A DNA stretch of 64,000 nt from Cyanobacteria bacterium OH_PDB_230. Lineage in GTDB: Bacteria > Cyanobacteriota > Vampirovibrionia > Gastranaerophilales > Gastranaerophilaceae. The notes beneath the pieces are model-generated. The model saw nothing but the letters and a program-made list of their open reading frames with translations, was not told the origin of the DNA and did no database searches. The stretch is taken from assembly GCA_023421795.1 (NCBI GenBank), contig JAEZSO010000003.1, positions 372,001 to 436,000 on the forward strand, read 5' to 3'. Of the stretch, positions 33,952-42,990 are shown in pieces. Within the stretch, counting starts at the first letter, position 1, and each line of letters opens with the position of its first letter. Position numbers and translations under genes: made by a program.

Positions 33952-34206
33952 ATGCAATATTATTCTGAAATAATAGTTACCTTTAAAGATTCTGCAAAAG
34001 ACACCCAAGGGAGTGTTATAGAAACTATTTTAAAAAGAATGAATATTGATAAGAATTCAAAGGTTTCGACCGGAAAGTATTTTTCCATAACAATTGAAGC
34101 CGACAGTGAAAAATCAGCAGAAAAGAAAATAAGAACAGTATGCGAAGAAGTCTTTATTGATCCTCTTCTGGAAACATATAAGATTACGAGGCTCGAAAAA
34201 AAATGA
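33952..34206 (+). CDS. purS: FGAM synthase subunit PurS
   Basis: An 84-residue structural subunit that bridges PurL and PurQ in the three-part formylglycinamidine synthase. Typical pattern: a beta strand YYSEIIVTFKDSAKDTQG, a helix, GKYFSITIEA, then KIRTVCEEVFIDPLLETYKI. The stop overlaps the purQ start by four bases (ATGA), consistent with a stoichiometric complex. Confidence 0.93.
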   Translation: MQYYSEIIVTFKDSAKDTQGSVIETILKRMNIDKNSKVSTGKYFSITIEADSEKSAEKKIRTVCEEVFIDPLLETYKITRLEKK

Positions 34207-34862
34207 ATTGTGCAATTATAGTTTTTCAAGGAACAAATTGTGATGTGGATACCTATAGGGCCTGCGAATTGATGGAATGGAGCCCTAAGTACGTCTGGCA
34301 TGATGAAACCGATTTGTCTTCTTTTGATCTTGTAATTTTGCCCGGGGGGCTTTCAGAGACTGGTTCACTTGTTCACTCCAGATTGGCAAAACTCAGCCCT
34401 GTAATGAAGGCATTAAAAGAATATATCAATCAAGAAAGAGGTTTTGTTCTTGGTATTTGTAACGGTTTCAAAATGCTTTGCGAAGAAGGTTTTTTACCGG
34501 GGGCTCTTTTGGCAAATTCTAAAAATAAATTTATTTGTGATGACATTGAATTTATTTTTACAGAATACAACGTCAATAGGACGATTGTTCTACCGATTGC
34601 TCATTCCGAGGGGAAATACTATGCTGACCCTAAAACCCTTACTGAATTAGAAGATAAGGATATGGTGTTCTTAACATATAAGCTTAATCCGAACGGTTCA
34701 ATCTGTAATATTGCAGGCATTTATGACCGGGAGAAAAAGATAATTGGCATTACCGCCCGTCCTGAAAGAGCGTTTCATAAAGAGTTAAAGCTTACAGATG
34801 GAAGAAGAATATTCGATTTTATTAAGAGTGAATTGGATGATGCCCGCAGCAAAGCTGTCTGA
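34203..34862 (+). CDS. purQ: FGAM synthase glutaminase subunit PurQ, catalytic His replaced
   Basis: Class I glutamine amidotransferase subunit that feeds ammonia to PurL, 219 residues. It has the conserved N-terminal GTNCDVD motif and the nucleophile C86 in VLGICNGFKML. The family's catalytic His-Glu pair normally lies in a PHPER motif. Here the segment reads TARPERAF with codon cgt (Arg) at the histidine position; the glutamate is kept. The change from cat is one base. Glutaminase activity may be reduced or lost, or another residue may compensate. Otherwise length and operon context are normal. Confidence 0.92.
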   Translation: MNCAIIVFQGTNCDVDTYRACELMEWSPKYVWHDETDLSSFDLVILPGGLSETGSLVHSRLAKLSPVMKALKEYINQERGFVLGICNGFKMLCEEGFLPGALLANSKNKFICDDIEFIFTEYNVNRTIVLPIAHSEGKYYADPKTLTELEDKDMVFLTYKLNPNGSICNIAGIYDREKKIIGITARPERAFHKELKLTDGRRIFDFIKSELDDARSKAV

Positions 34863-34909
34863 TTTGTTAAAAAATTTTCTTTTTTATTGAAATGTAGTAT
34901 TATTGGCAT

Positions 34910-35284
34910 ATGTACGGAATGTTTGCAGTATTTATAGGTGGCGGGCTTGGTGCCCTGTTAAGATATATAGTTTGTCATTATTATGCCAAATCATGTAACT
35001 TGACTTTTCCTTATCATACTTTTGGAATAAATATTGTGGGAAGTTTTATACTGGGATTTATAATTTATTCCTTAAACGCAAAATCCGGCATTGATAGCAA
35101 TGTGAAATTATTTTTAACGGTTGGTTTTTGTGGTGGGTTTACCACTTTTAGTACCTTTTCACTGGAATCTTTAGAACTTTTTAAGCAGGGTAAAATCATA
35201 GAATTTTTTGCTTATACTTTTGGTAGTGTTTTAATTTGCCTCGTAGCTGCGGCATTAGGAGCTTATTTTGCAAGATACGTTTAA
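34910..35284 (+). CDS. crcB: Fluoride exporter FluC/CrcB
   Basis: Small dual-topology membrane channel that removes fluoride, 124 residues with four helices. Signature segments: GGGLGALLRYIV, TFGINIVGSFILGF (channel asparagine) and VGFCGGFTTFSTFSLE (the phenylalanine/polar track). No fluoride riboswitch can fit in the 47-bp gap after purQ. The next gene begins inside its 3' end, using an internal ribosome binding site. Confidence 0.94.
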   Translation: MYGMFAVFIGGGLGALLRYIVCHYYAKSCNLTFPYHTFGINIVGSFILGFIIYSLNAKSGIDSNVKLFLTVGFCGGFTTFSTFSLESLELFKQGKIIEFFAYTFGSVLICLVAAALGAYFARYV

Positions 35285-36206
35285 AAAAAGAGTTTTATTT
35301 GTAGGGATGCCTGATATGGCTCTTGTCTGTTTGACAAAGCTATATAATGCAGGCGTGAATATTGTGGGGGTTGTACCTCCTGAAAAAACAAACGGTACGT
35401 ATGGTTTTTTCATTCAGTTTGCGCAATCTATGGGATTAAAAGTCATTGACTATGAAAACTCTCTAAAAGATAAATTATTTTTGTCTAAAATAAAAGCGTT
35501 AGAAGCTGATATAGCTGTCGTTTGTTCCTATAATAAACTCTTCCCGAAGGAATTTCTTTCTATGACAAAAGATGGATTCGTAAACGTTCATCCGTCTTTA
35601 TTGCCGGAATATAGAGGCGGTAACCCTTACTCTCACGTTATTATTAACAAAGAGGCTGAAACGGGGATTACTCTTCATTTTATGGATGAGTCTTTTGATA
35701 CGGGTGATATTATTTCACAGTATAAAATTCCTCTTGATAAAGCTGAAACGATGGGAACTCTGTTTAATAAGTTGAATTTTTTGGCTTCAGATGTTTTGCT
35801 TCATGCTTTAAAATTTTACGAATCAAATTCTACACTCCCGCGAGTGAAACAGCCAGAAGGAGAATACAAAAGAGCGTATTCTTTAGATGTGAATCTTGGA
35901 AACACACTTATTGATTGGAATAAATCAGCAGATGAAATAGAAAGATTTATAAGAGCATTGAATCCATTCATTACGGCAGGTACAAGGTTTAGAAAAACAT
36001 ATACCAAAATAAATACAGCGGTTGCTAAAGATAAAAAACACAAATTTCAACCCGGAGAAATTTGTTATGTCAAAGATTCTGTCGGCGTTGCCTGTGGAGA
36101 AGGGATTTTGGTTTTAAAAACTCTTCAGGTTGGTTCTTATATAAATGGCGACTGTTCTGATTTTATAAGAGTTTTTAAGCCTCAAGTAGGAGAAGTATTT
36201 GAATAA
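35268..36206 (+). CDS. Formyltransferase of the Fmt/ArnA family (second paralogue)
   Basis: A 312-residue protein homologous to methionyl-tRNA formyltransferase but distinct from the true fmt at 44623. The active-site asparagine and histidine are in VNVHPSLLPEYRGGNP, and the aspartate is in SFDTGDII. A C-terminal OB-like domain follows (about 205-312). It starts at TTG 35268, preceded by AGGAG at six bases, and overlaps crcB by 17 bases. With a canonical fmt in the same window, a sugar or antibiotic-type formyltransferase is possible. It is followed with a one-base overlap by the TIM-barrel gene. Confidence 0.83.
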   Translation: MQDTFKKRVLFVGMPDMALVCLTKLYNAGVNIVGVVPPEKTNGTYGFFIQFAQSMGLKVIDYENSLKDKLFLSKIKALEADIAVVCSYNKLFPKEFLSMTKDGFVNVHPSLLPEYRGGNPYSHVIINKEAETGITLHFMDESFDTGDIISQYKIPLDKAETMGTLFNKLNFLASDVLLHALKFYESNSTLPRVKQPEGEYKRAYSLDVNLGNTLIDWNKSADEIERFIRALNPFITAGTRFRKTYTKINTAVAKDKKHKFQPGEICYVKDSVGVACGEGILVLKTLQVGSYINGDCSDFIRVFKPQVGEVFE

Positions 36207-37036
36207 TGGATAAATTGAATTTTTTAACAGCAGGTATGCCTTTAAGAACCGATAAGACAGGATATCCAAATGCATTTAAGGTTCTTTCTGATTTGAATTT
36301 GGATGGCATGGAGTTGGAATTTGTCCACGGTGTCAGAATGAAGCCCGAAAGCCAAGAATTTGTAAAAAAGATAATCAAAGAAAAAAACTTTGTTGTAACA
36401 GCTCATGGCCCTTACTATATCAATCTTAATTCAAAAGAAGAAGAGAAAGTCGATGCAAGTATTACAAGAATCCTTGATACAGCAAGAATGGCCCACTCTT
36501 TAGGCGCATACAGCATAACTTTCCATGCTGCTTTTTATATGAGTGAAGATAAAGACAAAGTATACAATCAAGTAGAAAAAACTATGGCTACTATCTGTGA
36601 TACTTTAAAAAAAGAGAAAGTTGATATCTGGGTCAGGCCCGAAACTACAGGTAAAGGTACTCAATGGGGAGATGTAGATGAAGTCATAAGACTTTCTAAA
36701 TCTTTTGATAAAGTTCTTCCCTGTATAGATTTTTCACATATCCATGCCAGATACAACGGTATTTCCAACACATATGATGAATTTGCTAGAATATTTGAAA
36801 AAATAGGGAATGAGTTAGGCCAGAGTGCATTAGACAATTTTCACGCTCATTTAGCCGGCATAGCTTATAGTGCAAAAGGCGAAAAAAATCATCTGAATTT
36901 AGAAGAAAGCGATATGAATTACAAGAATCTTTTAAAAGCATTTAAAGACTTCAATGTGAAAGGGGCACTGGTCTGCGAAAGCCCTAATATCGAAGAAGAT
37001 GCAATGTTGATCAAGAAGTATTATCAGTCGCTTTAA
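36206..37036 (+). CDS. Endonuclease-IV-like TIM-barrel protein
   Basis: A 276-residue AP-endonuclease-family-2 barrel. Metal-binding landmarks parallel those of endonuclease IV: TAHGPYYINL, ITFHAAFY, RPETTGKGTQWGD, CIDFSHIHARY and HAHLAGI. The late segment AKGEKNHLNLEESDM resembles the archaeal Nfo-like branch. It could be an AP endonuclease or a related sugar isomerase-type enzyme. It begins within the formyltransferase stop codon, so the two are coupled. It converges on folD. Confidence 0.75.
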   Translation: MDKLNFLTAGMPLRTDKTGYPNAFKVLSDLNLDGMELEFVHGVRMKPESQEFVKKIIKEKNFVVTAHGPYYINLNSKEEEKVDASITRILDTARMAHSLGAYSITFHAAFYMSEDKDKVYNQVEKTMATICDTLKKEKVDIWVRPETTGKGTQWGDVDEVIRLSKSFDKVLPCIDFSHIHARYNGISNTYDEFARIFEKIGNELGQSALDNFHAHLAGIAYSAKGEKNHLNLEESDMNYKNLLKAFKDFNVKGALVCESPNIEEDAMLIKKYYQSL

Positions 37037-37050
37037 TCGAAAAAAATCTG

Positions 37051-37899
37051 TTATTTATTTAAAATGTATTGATGCTTGTACAATTCCAGAGTATTTTGCA
37101 TTAGCATTGCAATTGTCATAGGGCCGACGCCGCCAGGGACAGGGGTTATGAAACTTGTCTTGTTTTTAACATTCTCAAAATCAATGTCTCCAGAAAGTTT
37201 GCCATTAATCCTGTTTATCCCGACATCTATAACTATGGCTCCTTCTGCAACCATTTCTTCTTTGATGAATCCTGGCTGACCTATTGCCGAAACAAGGATA
37301 TCCGCGTTTTTTGTAATATCTTTTAAGTTTTTTGTTTTGCTGTGAGCGATAGTTACAGTGGCATTTTTGCGCAGCAGCATTTGAGCTAATGGTTTTCCAA
37401 CAATATTAGAGCGGCCAACAACTACTGCATGTTTACCTTCTATATCGATGTTATATTCTTCTAAAAGCTTTATAATCCCTTTAGGAGTACAAGGATAAGC
37501 GTATGGAAACTGACCTATGGCAAGTTTCCCTGCATTAATAGGGTGAAAGCCGTCAACGTCTTTTATAGGATCAATCGTTTCAATTATTCTATTAGAATTT
37601 ATATGATTCGGAAGCGGTAATTGAACCAGAATTGCATTTATATCCTTGTCCTCATTGAGTATGTGAATCTGCTCGACAAGATTTTCTTCTGATACAGTAT
37701 CGGGTAATTCTATAACTAAAGATTCCATCCCGATTTTTAGAGCAGTTTTTTGTTTGTTTCTTACATATATTTGGCTGGCAGGGTTTTCACCTACTAAAAC
37801 AACTGCTAATTTTGGTTTTTTGTCTAATTTTTCTATGCTTGTTTCCAAATCCTTGAGGATTTTTTGTGAAAGCGTCTTTCCTTCTATCAAAACAGTCAT
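37051..37899 (-). CDS. folD: Methylenetetrahydrofolate dehydrogenase/cyclohydrolase
   Basis: Bifunctional one-carbon enzyme, 282 residues, interconverting methylene-, methenyl- and formyl-THF. Motifs: the catalytic lysine in YVRNKQKTALKIG, QLPLPNHIN, PVDG-like IKDVDGFHPIN, the NADP site GRSNIVGKP and the C-terminal PVPGGVGPMTIAMLM. It is the last gene of a run with a CooC-like ATPase and a MetE-core-like protein, all on the minus strand with gaps of 10 bases or less between folD and those two. Confidence 0.97.
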   Translation of the reverse strand: MTVLIEGKTLSQKILKDLETSIEKLDKKPKLAVVLVGENPASQIYVRNKQKTALKIGMESLVIELPDTVSEENLVEQIHILNEDKDINAILVQLPLPNHINSNRIIETIDPIKDVDGFHPINAGKLAIGQFPYAYPCTPKGIIKLLEEYNIDIEGKHAVVVGRSNIVGKPLAQMLLRKNATVTIAHSKTKNLKDITKNADILVSAIGQPGFIKEEMVAEGAIVIDVGINRINGKLSGDIDFENVKNKTSFITPVPGGVGPMTIAMLMQNTLELYKHQYILNK

Positions 37900-37908
37900 T
37901 TATTTCTC

Positions 37909-38655
37909 CTAAAGTTTTGGAATATTTAATCTGTAGTAAAAATGTTTTATTGCATTGATTACAACTTCAGATTCTCTATTGATTGGATGTGATTTTAAAT
38001 CGGTATCTTCAGGGATAACACCTAAAGTATCTAAGTTATATTTTTGAAGCAGATCATAGATGGGTTCAATGTTTCCGCCTTTTACTTTATTTAAGATTAC
38101 TCCCATTTGATTACCGGCTGCGTGTTTTGCAGAAAATTCCTCAATCCTTTTTGCAAGATGGATGGATTCTTCTGTAGCCTGGGCAATTATTAAAGTAACA
38201 TCTATTTCTATATCAACAAGCTGATAAAGGTATTTTAAGTCGAATTCGCAGTCAAAAATTACAATATCATATCGATTAATAAGTTTTACCAAAGCATCGT
38301 TTATTTGTGTTGTAATCGGGCATCTGCAATCTTTAGATGCAACTAGCCACGAAACAATGATGTCGGTATTTTCATCTATCGGTTCAAGAATATCTTCAAG
38401 CGCCCATTCAACAAATTCTTGTTTAGTCATTTGATCAGGTATGCCTGTTTTGTATTCATGTTTGCCGCTTCTTATACCATAAACAGTATTTCTTATATCT
38501 TTTCCGAAGCTGTGTCCGAGTTCACCTGCCAAATCGTTGTCAAACAATAGCATTGACTTCTCGGGATAATATTCTTTTAGGATATGGTAAAAACTTTTTG
38601 TTATAGTGGTTTTGCCATTGCCGCTTTTGCCTGTAATTGCAATTGTTAGTGTCAT
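37909..38655 (-). CDS. CooC-like P-loop ATPase
   Basis: A 248-residue MinD/NifH-type ATPase. The deviant Walker A is GKSGNGKTT (residues 9-17) with the signature lysine K10. A CxC pair (C110, C112 in SKDCRCP) matches the metal-binding motif of CooC, the nickel-insertion factor for CO dehydrogenase. The NKVKGGN region gives base specificity. It starts within the stop of the MetE-core-like gene (TAATG) and is followed by folD. The target may be a nickel or corrinoid enzyme; the substrate is inferred from family only, and no CODH gene is in view. Confidence 0.78.
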   Translation of the reverse strand: MTLTIAITGKSGNGKTTITKSFYHILKEYYPEKSMLLFDNDLAGELGHSFGKDIRNTVYGIRSGKHEYKTGIPDQMTKQEFVEWALEDILEPIDENTDIIVSWLVASKDCRCPITTQINDALVKLINRYDIVIFDCEFDLKYLYQLVDIEIDVTLIIAQATEESIHLAKRIEEFSAKHAAGNQMGVILNKVKGGNIEPIYDLLQKYNLDTLGVIPEDTDLKSHPINRESEVVINAIKHFYYRLNIPKL

Positions 38656-39734
38656 TAAATCCCCTCGTATTTTAACTTCATTTCTTTTGATATTTCAGTG
38701 GTTAAGTTCATAGCCTTTTCTGCCAGCTCAGGAGTCAAACATCCGGCGCCGCATGACGGTGTAATTATGCTTTGTTTCAATATAAGATTTTTGTCTATAC
38801 CTTTAGCTGCCAGAGCATTGATTCCGTCTTCTAATTTTTTTAGAAGTGATTCTTTAGTAGCTGCAGTAAGTGCATCTGTGTCTAGTGTGGGCACTATGCC
38901 CCAAGCGATATAGCCTCCATTAGATAGAAATTCGTGTATTTTTTTTGAGTAAACGGTTAAGTTTTTTGAAAACGAATATGCATCAAAATTCATAATATTT
39001 ATGCCGCTTTTTAAAACCATGTTCCAGTCTGCTTTTCCGCAGCAGTGTACTCCTACCAGAGCTCCTTCTGCCTGTAAGACTTCTGTTATTTGCTTTAAGC
39101 TATCGACAAGTTCGTCTTCATGGACGGTAATGAAGGCGGAAGTCCCAAATTGGCTCATTGTTGGTTCGTCTATGAATATTATAGGCGTTGTCTCTGGATG
39201 AGCTTCTTTAAATTTTTTGATTTGCCATAAAGCTTTTAACGTTAATGCTTTGACTAAAATATCTCTATAAGTTTCGTCATAAAATATGCACTTGTTGTTT
39301 TTGTCGCAGATACTTGTTCCCCAAGTGAAAGGACCTGTTATATGACCTTTCGCAAAATTTGTTTTTTTAGATTTTAGTTTTTCGCAAAACAATTCTATGC
39401 TGCTCGTATATGGAGGTGTAATCCCGTATTTTTCGAGCTTTTCAAAATTTTTCTCGTTTAATATTTCATCGTAATCGAGATAAAATTCTTCCAATTTTTC
39501 AAAAAACTCATCTGTTTCGGGATTAAAAACAAAATACTGCTGATCAATATTTATTTCCATGCCGGGAATATTTTGTGTGTATTGAATAATCATATCTTCA
39601 AGGTTAGAAACTTTTGCAAGTTGTGGCCAGAACGGTATTTCCTCAAAATTTTCCAGAATCATAGTTGTAGCGACTTTTTCGTCACTATATGGCAGGCTTC
39701 CTATTGCAGTAGCTGCTAAACTTAACTTAGACAC
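38655..39734 (-). CDS. MetE-core / UROD-like methyltransferase-family protein
   Basis: A 359-residue TIM-barrel protein of the cobalamin-independent methionine synthase C-terminal / uroporphyrinogen decarboxylase superfamily. It lacks the N-terminal half of MetE. Zinc-ligand candidates are H230 and C232 (VGVHCCGKADW) and C328 or C332 (TPSCGAGC). TPIIFIDEPTMSQFG is the typical barrel strand. Short MetE relatives in anaerobes are reported to take methyl groups from corrinoid proteins; that role fits the CooC-like and FolD neighbours but is inferred. Translationally coupled to the CooC-like gene. Confidence 0.8.
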   Translation of the reverse strand: MSKLSLAATAIGSLPYSDEKVATTMILENFEEIPFWPQLAKVSNLEDMIIQYTQNIPGMEINIDQQYFVFNPETDEFFEKLEEFYLDYDEILNEKNFEKLEKYGITPPYTSSIELFCEKLKSKKTNFAKGHITGPFTWGTSICDKNNKCIFYDETYRDILVKALTLKALWQIKKFKEAHPETTPIIFIDEPTMSQFGTSAFITVHEDELVDSLKQITEVLQAEGALVGVHCCGKADWNMVLKSGINIMNFDAYSFSKNLTVYSKKIHEFLSNGGYIAWGIVPTLDTDALTAATKESLLKKLEDGINALAAKGIDKNLILKQSIITPSCGAGCLTPELAEKAMNLTTEISKEMKLKYEGI

Positions 39735-39783
39735 AGTGTCCTCCTCAATAGATATGAAATTATTATAATATTAAATAATATAA

Positions 39784-40470
39784 TTATTCAACTTGTAAAA
39801 ACTTATGAACCTGAGGGATTATTCTGACGTTTTCGTATTTTTGAATAAATTTATCAAATATTTGAATTATTTCTTCTGATGTGGGTTTCATTTTGTCTTT
39901 TAGCATAAGAGGTTGTAGAATAATTTGTAGATTGTTTTCTTTTGCCAAATCTATGCAGGTTTTTATTTCTTTGTCGTTTACGTTTGCGTCAAAGACTACT
40001 TTTAGGAATATTTCTTTCTTGTTTTTGATGGCTATTTTTATAAATTCTTTGTGCTTTTCGGTTAAATCTTCAACTTTAGCGCTTGAAGCCAGTTTTATGT
40101 CCATACTTACAATGTCTATCAAGTCTATGATTTCTTTTAATTCATTAGGCAGTGTCCCGTTTGTTTCCAGATAAATCTTTTTATCTACCTTGGGCAAAAA
40201 TTCTTTTAAAAACTCTGTGTCAAGAAGAGGTTCGCCGCCTGTGAGGCTTATACTGTGTATATTTTTTGGATTCAAGCTTTCTATTTCAGAAATAATTTCT
40301 CTTATAGAATAAGACTTTATGTTCGTTTTATAGTCTGTGTCGCAGTAGTCACAGTGTAAATTACACTTGCAAAATCTTATAAAAATTTGTTCAAAACCTA
40401 TATAGGGACCTTCACCTTGTATCGATTTGAAAATTTCTTTTATATTCGTCTCAATCTCACTTTTTTTCAT
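39784..40470 (-). CDS. queE: 7-carboxy-7-deazaguanine synthase
   Basis: Radical SAM enzyme of queuosine/deazapurine synthesis, 228 residues. The iron-sulfur motif CX3CX2C is CNLHCDYC, preceded by FKSIQGEGPYIGFEQIFIRF, the diagnostic QueE N-terminus. SLTGGEPLL and a C-terminal PQVHKFL are typical. No queC, queD or queF is in the window, although folE2 is. It overlaps the 3' end of the DnaJ-like gene by 14 bases. Confidence 0.92.
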   Translation of the reverse strand: MKKSEIETNIKEIFKSIQGEGPYIGFEQIFIRFCKCNLHCDYCDTDYKTNIKSYSIREIISEIESLNPKNIHSISLTGGEPLLDTEFLKEFLPKVDKKIYLETNGTLPNELKEIIDLIDIVSMDIKLASSAKVEDLTEKHKEFIKIAIKNKKEIFLKVVFDANVNDKEIKTCIDLAKENNLQIILQPLMLKDKMKPTSEEIIQIFDKFIQKYENVRIIPQVHKFLQVE

Positions 40471-41557
40471 TTTTAATATTCTTTCTTATATCATCTCTAG
40501 AAAGAGTTTTAAGTCTCTCGTATAGCTGTATTTCTTCCAAGGAAAGAGATTTTGGCATTTCGATTTTTATAATGACTACCTGATCGCCTTTTATACCTGT
40601 TTTGCTGTCTGCCAATCCTTCTTGAGCGAGCCTGAACTTTTGCCCTGAAGAAGTTAATGGAGGTATTTTCATAGAGACTTTGCCTTCTAAAGTCGGAACT
40701 TCAATTATTGTTCCTAAAGCCGCTTCAAAAGGTGTTATTGGTATTTCGCATACGACATTATTGTCTTCGTATTTGAAGAACGAGTCATTTTCTACTTCAA
40801 TAATCAAGTATAAATCACCGTTTTTACCGCCGTTTAACCCTTTGTTGCCTTCATTGGCAATCCTGATTTTTGAATCATTTGTTACGTTGGGGGGGATTCT
40901 TACATTTAGTTTTTTATGAAGTGAAACCTCTCCTCTACCTTTACAAAACGGACATATTGCACCATTGATGAATTTTTTTCCCTGACAATTAGGGCATTTT
41001 TCGGTATGAAGGATGTTTACTTTTCTGTTTGTGCCATTCAAAGATTCCATATATGAAATCTTTACCTTCATTGTTATATCGTTTCCTTGTTCGGGTTTTT
41101 GTTTGTTTTTTGTTTCTTTTTTGTTTTGTGTTGACCCTTTTTCGTTTGTAAAAAGGCCTTCTAATATGTCGTTAAAAACTTTTGAAAAAGTTTCTTTGTT
41201 TTCTTCTTTTGGTGGTGTGTTTTGTTGAGATGGTTTTTGTTTTTCCGTTGCATTAGGAGGAGGGGCGTAGCGCTTTTTTCCATCTCCTGCCGAATAGGCT
41301 CTTTTAGCCTGAGCTTTATTTGTCTGCTGACCAAACGTATTGTATCCTTTTATTTGGTCGTAGCGATTTTTCTCTTGAGGGTTTGAAAGAACGTCATAAG
41401 CTTCTTTAACTGATTTAAATAGTTCTATGCTATCTTTATTGACGTCAGGATGATACTTTCTCGCCAATCTCCTGTAAGCGCTTTTTATTTCGCTTTCAGA
41501 GGCCGTTGCTTCCAGGCCGAGAGTTTTATAAAAATCTTTATTGTAATAGTTTTTCAA
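40457..41557 (-). CDS. DnaJ-family co-chaperone with half zinc domain
   Basis: A 366-residue Hsp40. The J domain spans residues 8-68 with HPD at 36-38. A Gln/Lys/Pro-rich linker follows (about 75-160). The zinc region has only two CxxC motifs (C188-C191 and C202-C205) instead of the four in classical DnaJ, so only one zinc can be bound. The C-terminal substrate domains (LNVRIPPNVTNDSKIRIANEG, PLTSSGQKFRLAQEG) are complete. It stimulates DnaK-type chaperones. A regular dnaJ may exist elsewhere; no dnaK or grpE is adjacent. Confidence 0.87.
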   Translation of the reverse strand: MKNYYNKDFYKTLGLEATASESEIKSAYRRLARKYHPDVNKDSIELFKSVKEAYDVLSNPQEKNRYDQIKGYNTFGQQTNKAQAKRAYSAGDGKKRYAPPPNATEKQKPSQQNTPPKEENKETFSKVFNDILEGLFTNEKGSTQNKKETKNKQKPEQGNDITMKVKISYMESLNGTNRKVNILHTEKCPNCQGKKFINGAICPFCKGRGEVSLHKKLNVRIPPNVTNDSKIRIANEGNKGLNGGKNGDLYLIIEVENDSFFKYEDNNVVCEIPITPFEAALGTIIEVPTLEGKVSMKIPPLTSSGQKFRLAQEGLADSKTGIKGDQVVIIKIEMPKSLSLEEIQLYERLKTLSRDDIRKNIKNEKK

Positions 41558-41744
41558 GCTCAGATTCTCCTATATTCATTTTACGAAATATTTTTGAAAT
41601 GGCAATCTAAACTTAGGGATATTTTTATAGACTATTTTCGTCTACAGATGATAGAGATGTTAAATCCTAACACAATTTAATATATTTTACTTTTTAGTTT
41701 CGCTTATATTAAAATAATAAAATATTAAAGAGGAGAGTTTTGGC

Positions 41745-42980
41745 ATGGAAATAGATATCATAAAAAATACTGATTCAGAAGTCGCAGAACTGATTGAAAA
41801 AGAATTAGACAGACAAAGAAACACAATAGAGTTAATCGCAAGCGAAAATTTTACATCTAAGGCTGTAATGGCGGCGTGCGGTACTGTTTTGACAAACAAA
41901 TATGCTGAAGGGAAACCTCACAAGAGATTTTATAACGGTTGTGAAAATGTTGATGTCATTGAAGAATTAGCTCAAGAAAGAGCAAAAAAACTCTTTAATG
42001 TTGACCACGCGAATGTTCAGCCCCACAGTGGCGCACAGGCTAATATGGCTGTGTTTTTGTATGCTGTTAAGCCAGGTGATACAGTTATGGGTATGGATTT
42101 ATCTAACGGCGGTCACTTAACCCACGGCTCTCCGGTCAACTTTTCTGGTATGTATTTTAATATAGTTTCATACGGAATCAATGAATATGGCGAGATTGAT
42201 TATGATGAAGTAGAAAAGTTAGCGCTTGAGCATAAACCTAAAATGATTATCTGCGGTGCGAGCAACTATTCCAAAATAATTGATTTTAAAAGGTTTAGAG
42301 AGATTGCGGACAAAATTGGTGCGTATTTAATGGCTGACATTGCGCATATTGCAGGTTTAGTAGCCGGCGGTGTTCATCCGTCTCCGGCAGGATACGCTCA
42401 CTTCATAACAACAACAACACACAAAACCCTAAGAGGCCCCAGAGGCGGGATTGTAATGTGTGATGCAGAACACGCAGCAGGAATAGATAAGGCTGTATTC
42501 CCGGGGATTCAGGGTGGTCCGTTAGAGCATATCATCGCGGGTAAGGCTATTGCTCTTAAAGAAGCATTAGAGCCTTCTTTTAAAGATTATGCAGCGCAGG
42601 TTGTAAAAAACGCAAAAGTACTAGCCGATGCATTAATGGATGAAGGTATGGATATAGTTGGTTCGGGTACCGACAACCACTTGATGACGCTGGATCTTAG
42701 AAAATTCGATAAAACTGGCAAGGACATTGCGAACGTACTTGAGAAAGTTGGAATTACAGCAAACAAAAATACAGTTCCAAATGATCCTCAAAGCCCATTT
42801 GTAACAAGCGGAGTAAGACTTGGCAGCGCTGCTGTTACTACCAGAGGTTTTAAGGAAGAAGATATGATTGAAGTAGGTAAAATTATTGCATCTGCAGTTA
42901 CAGCATGTGATAATGAACTTGCTTTGAGCAACCTAAGAGCTCGTGCTCAAAAATTATGTGATAAATATCCGTTGTATTAA
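41745..42980 (+). CDS. glyA: Serine hydroxymethyltransferase
   Basis: PLP enzyme linking serine/glycine to methylene-THF, 411 residues. The Schiff-base lysine is near residue 227 in [34 protein letters not shown] and [12 protein letters not shown] are standard. GAGGAGAG precedes the ATG. Together with folD, fmt and the formyltransferase it adds to a one-carbon theme in this part of the window. wecA-like follows after 10 bases. Confidence 0.98.
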   Translation: MEIDIIKNTDSEVAELIEKELDRQRNTIELIASENFTSKAVMAACGTVLTNKYAEGKPHKRFYNGCENVDVIEELAQERAKKLFNVDHANVQPHSGAQANMAVFLYAVKPGDTVMGMDLSNGGHLTHGSPVNFSGMYFNIVSYGINEYGEIDYDEVEKLALEHKPKMIICGASNYSKIIDFKRFREIADKIGAYLMADIAHIAGLVAGGVHPSPAGYAHFITTTTHKTLRGPRGGIVMCDAEHAAGIDKAVFPGIQGGPLEHIIAGKAIALKEALEPSFKDYAAQVVKNAKVLADALMDEGMDIVGSGTDNHLMTLDLRKFDKTGKDIANVLEKVGITANKNTVPNDPQSPFVTSGVRLGSAAVTTRGFKEEDMIEVGKIIASAVTACDNELALSNLRARAQKLCDKYPLY

Positions 42981-42990
42981 GGAAAAATAA

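Noticed and set aside
34863..34909. Fluoride riboswitch upstream of crcB
   Set aside because: The gap is only 47 bases and contains no recognisable crcB-motif pseudoknot elements.
41558..41744. Glycine riboswitch before glyA
   Set aside because: The 187-bp AT-rich gap shows no tandem aptamer-like conserved GGA/CCG elements; it looks like ordinary divergent promoters.
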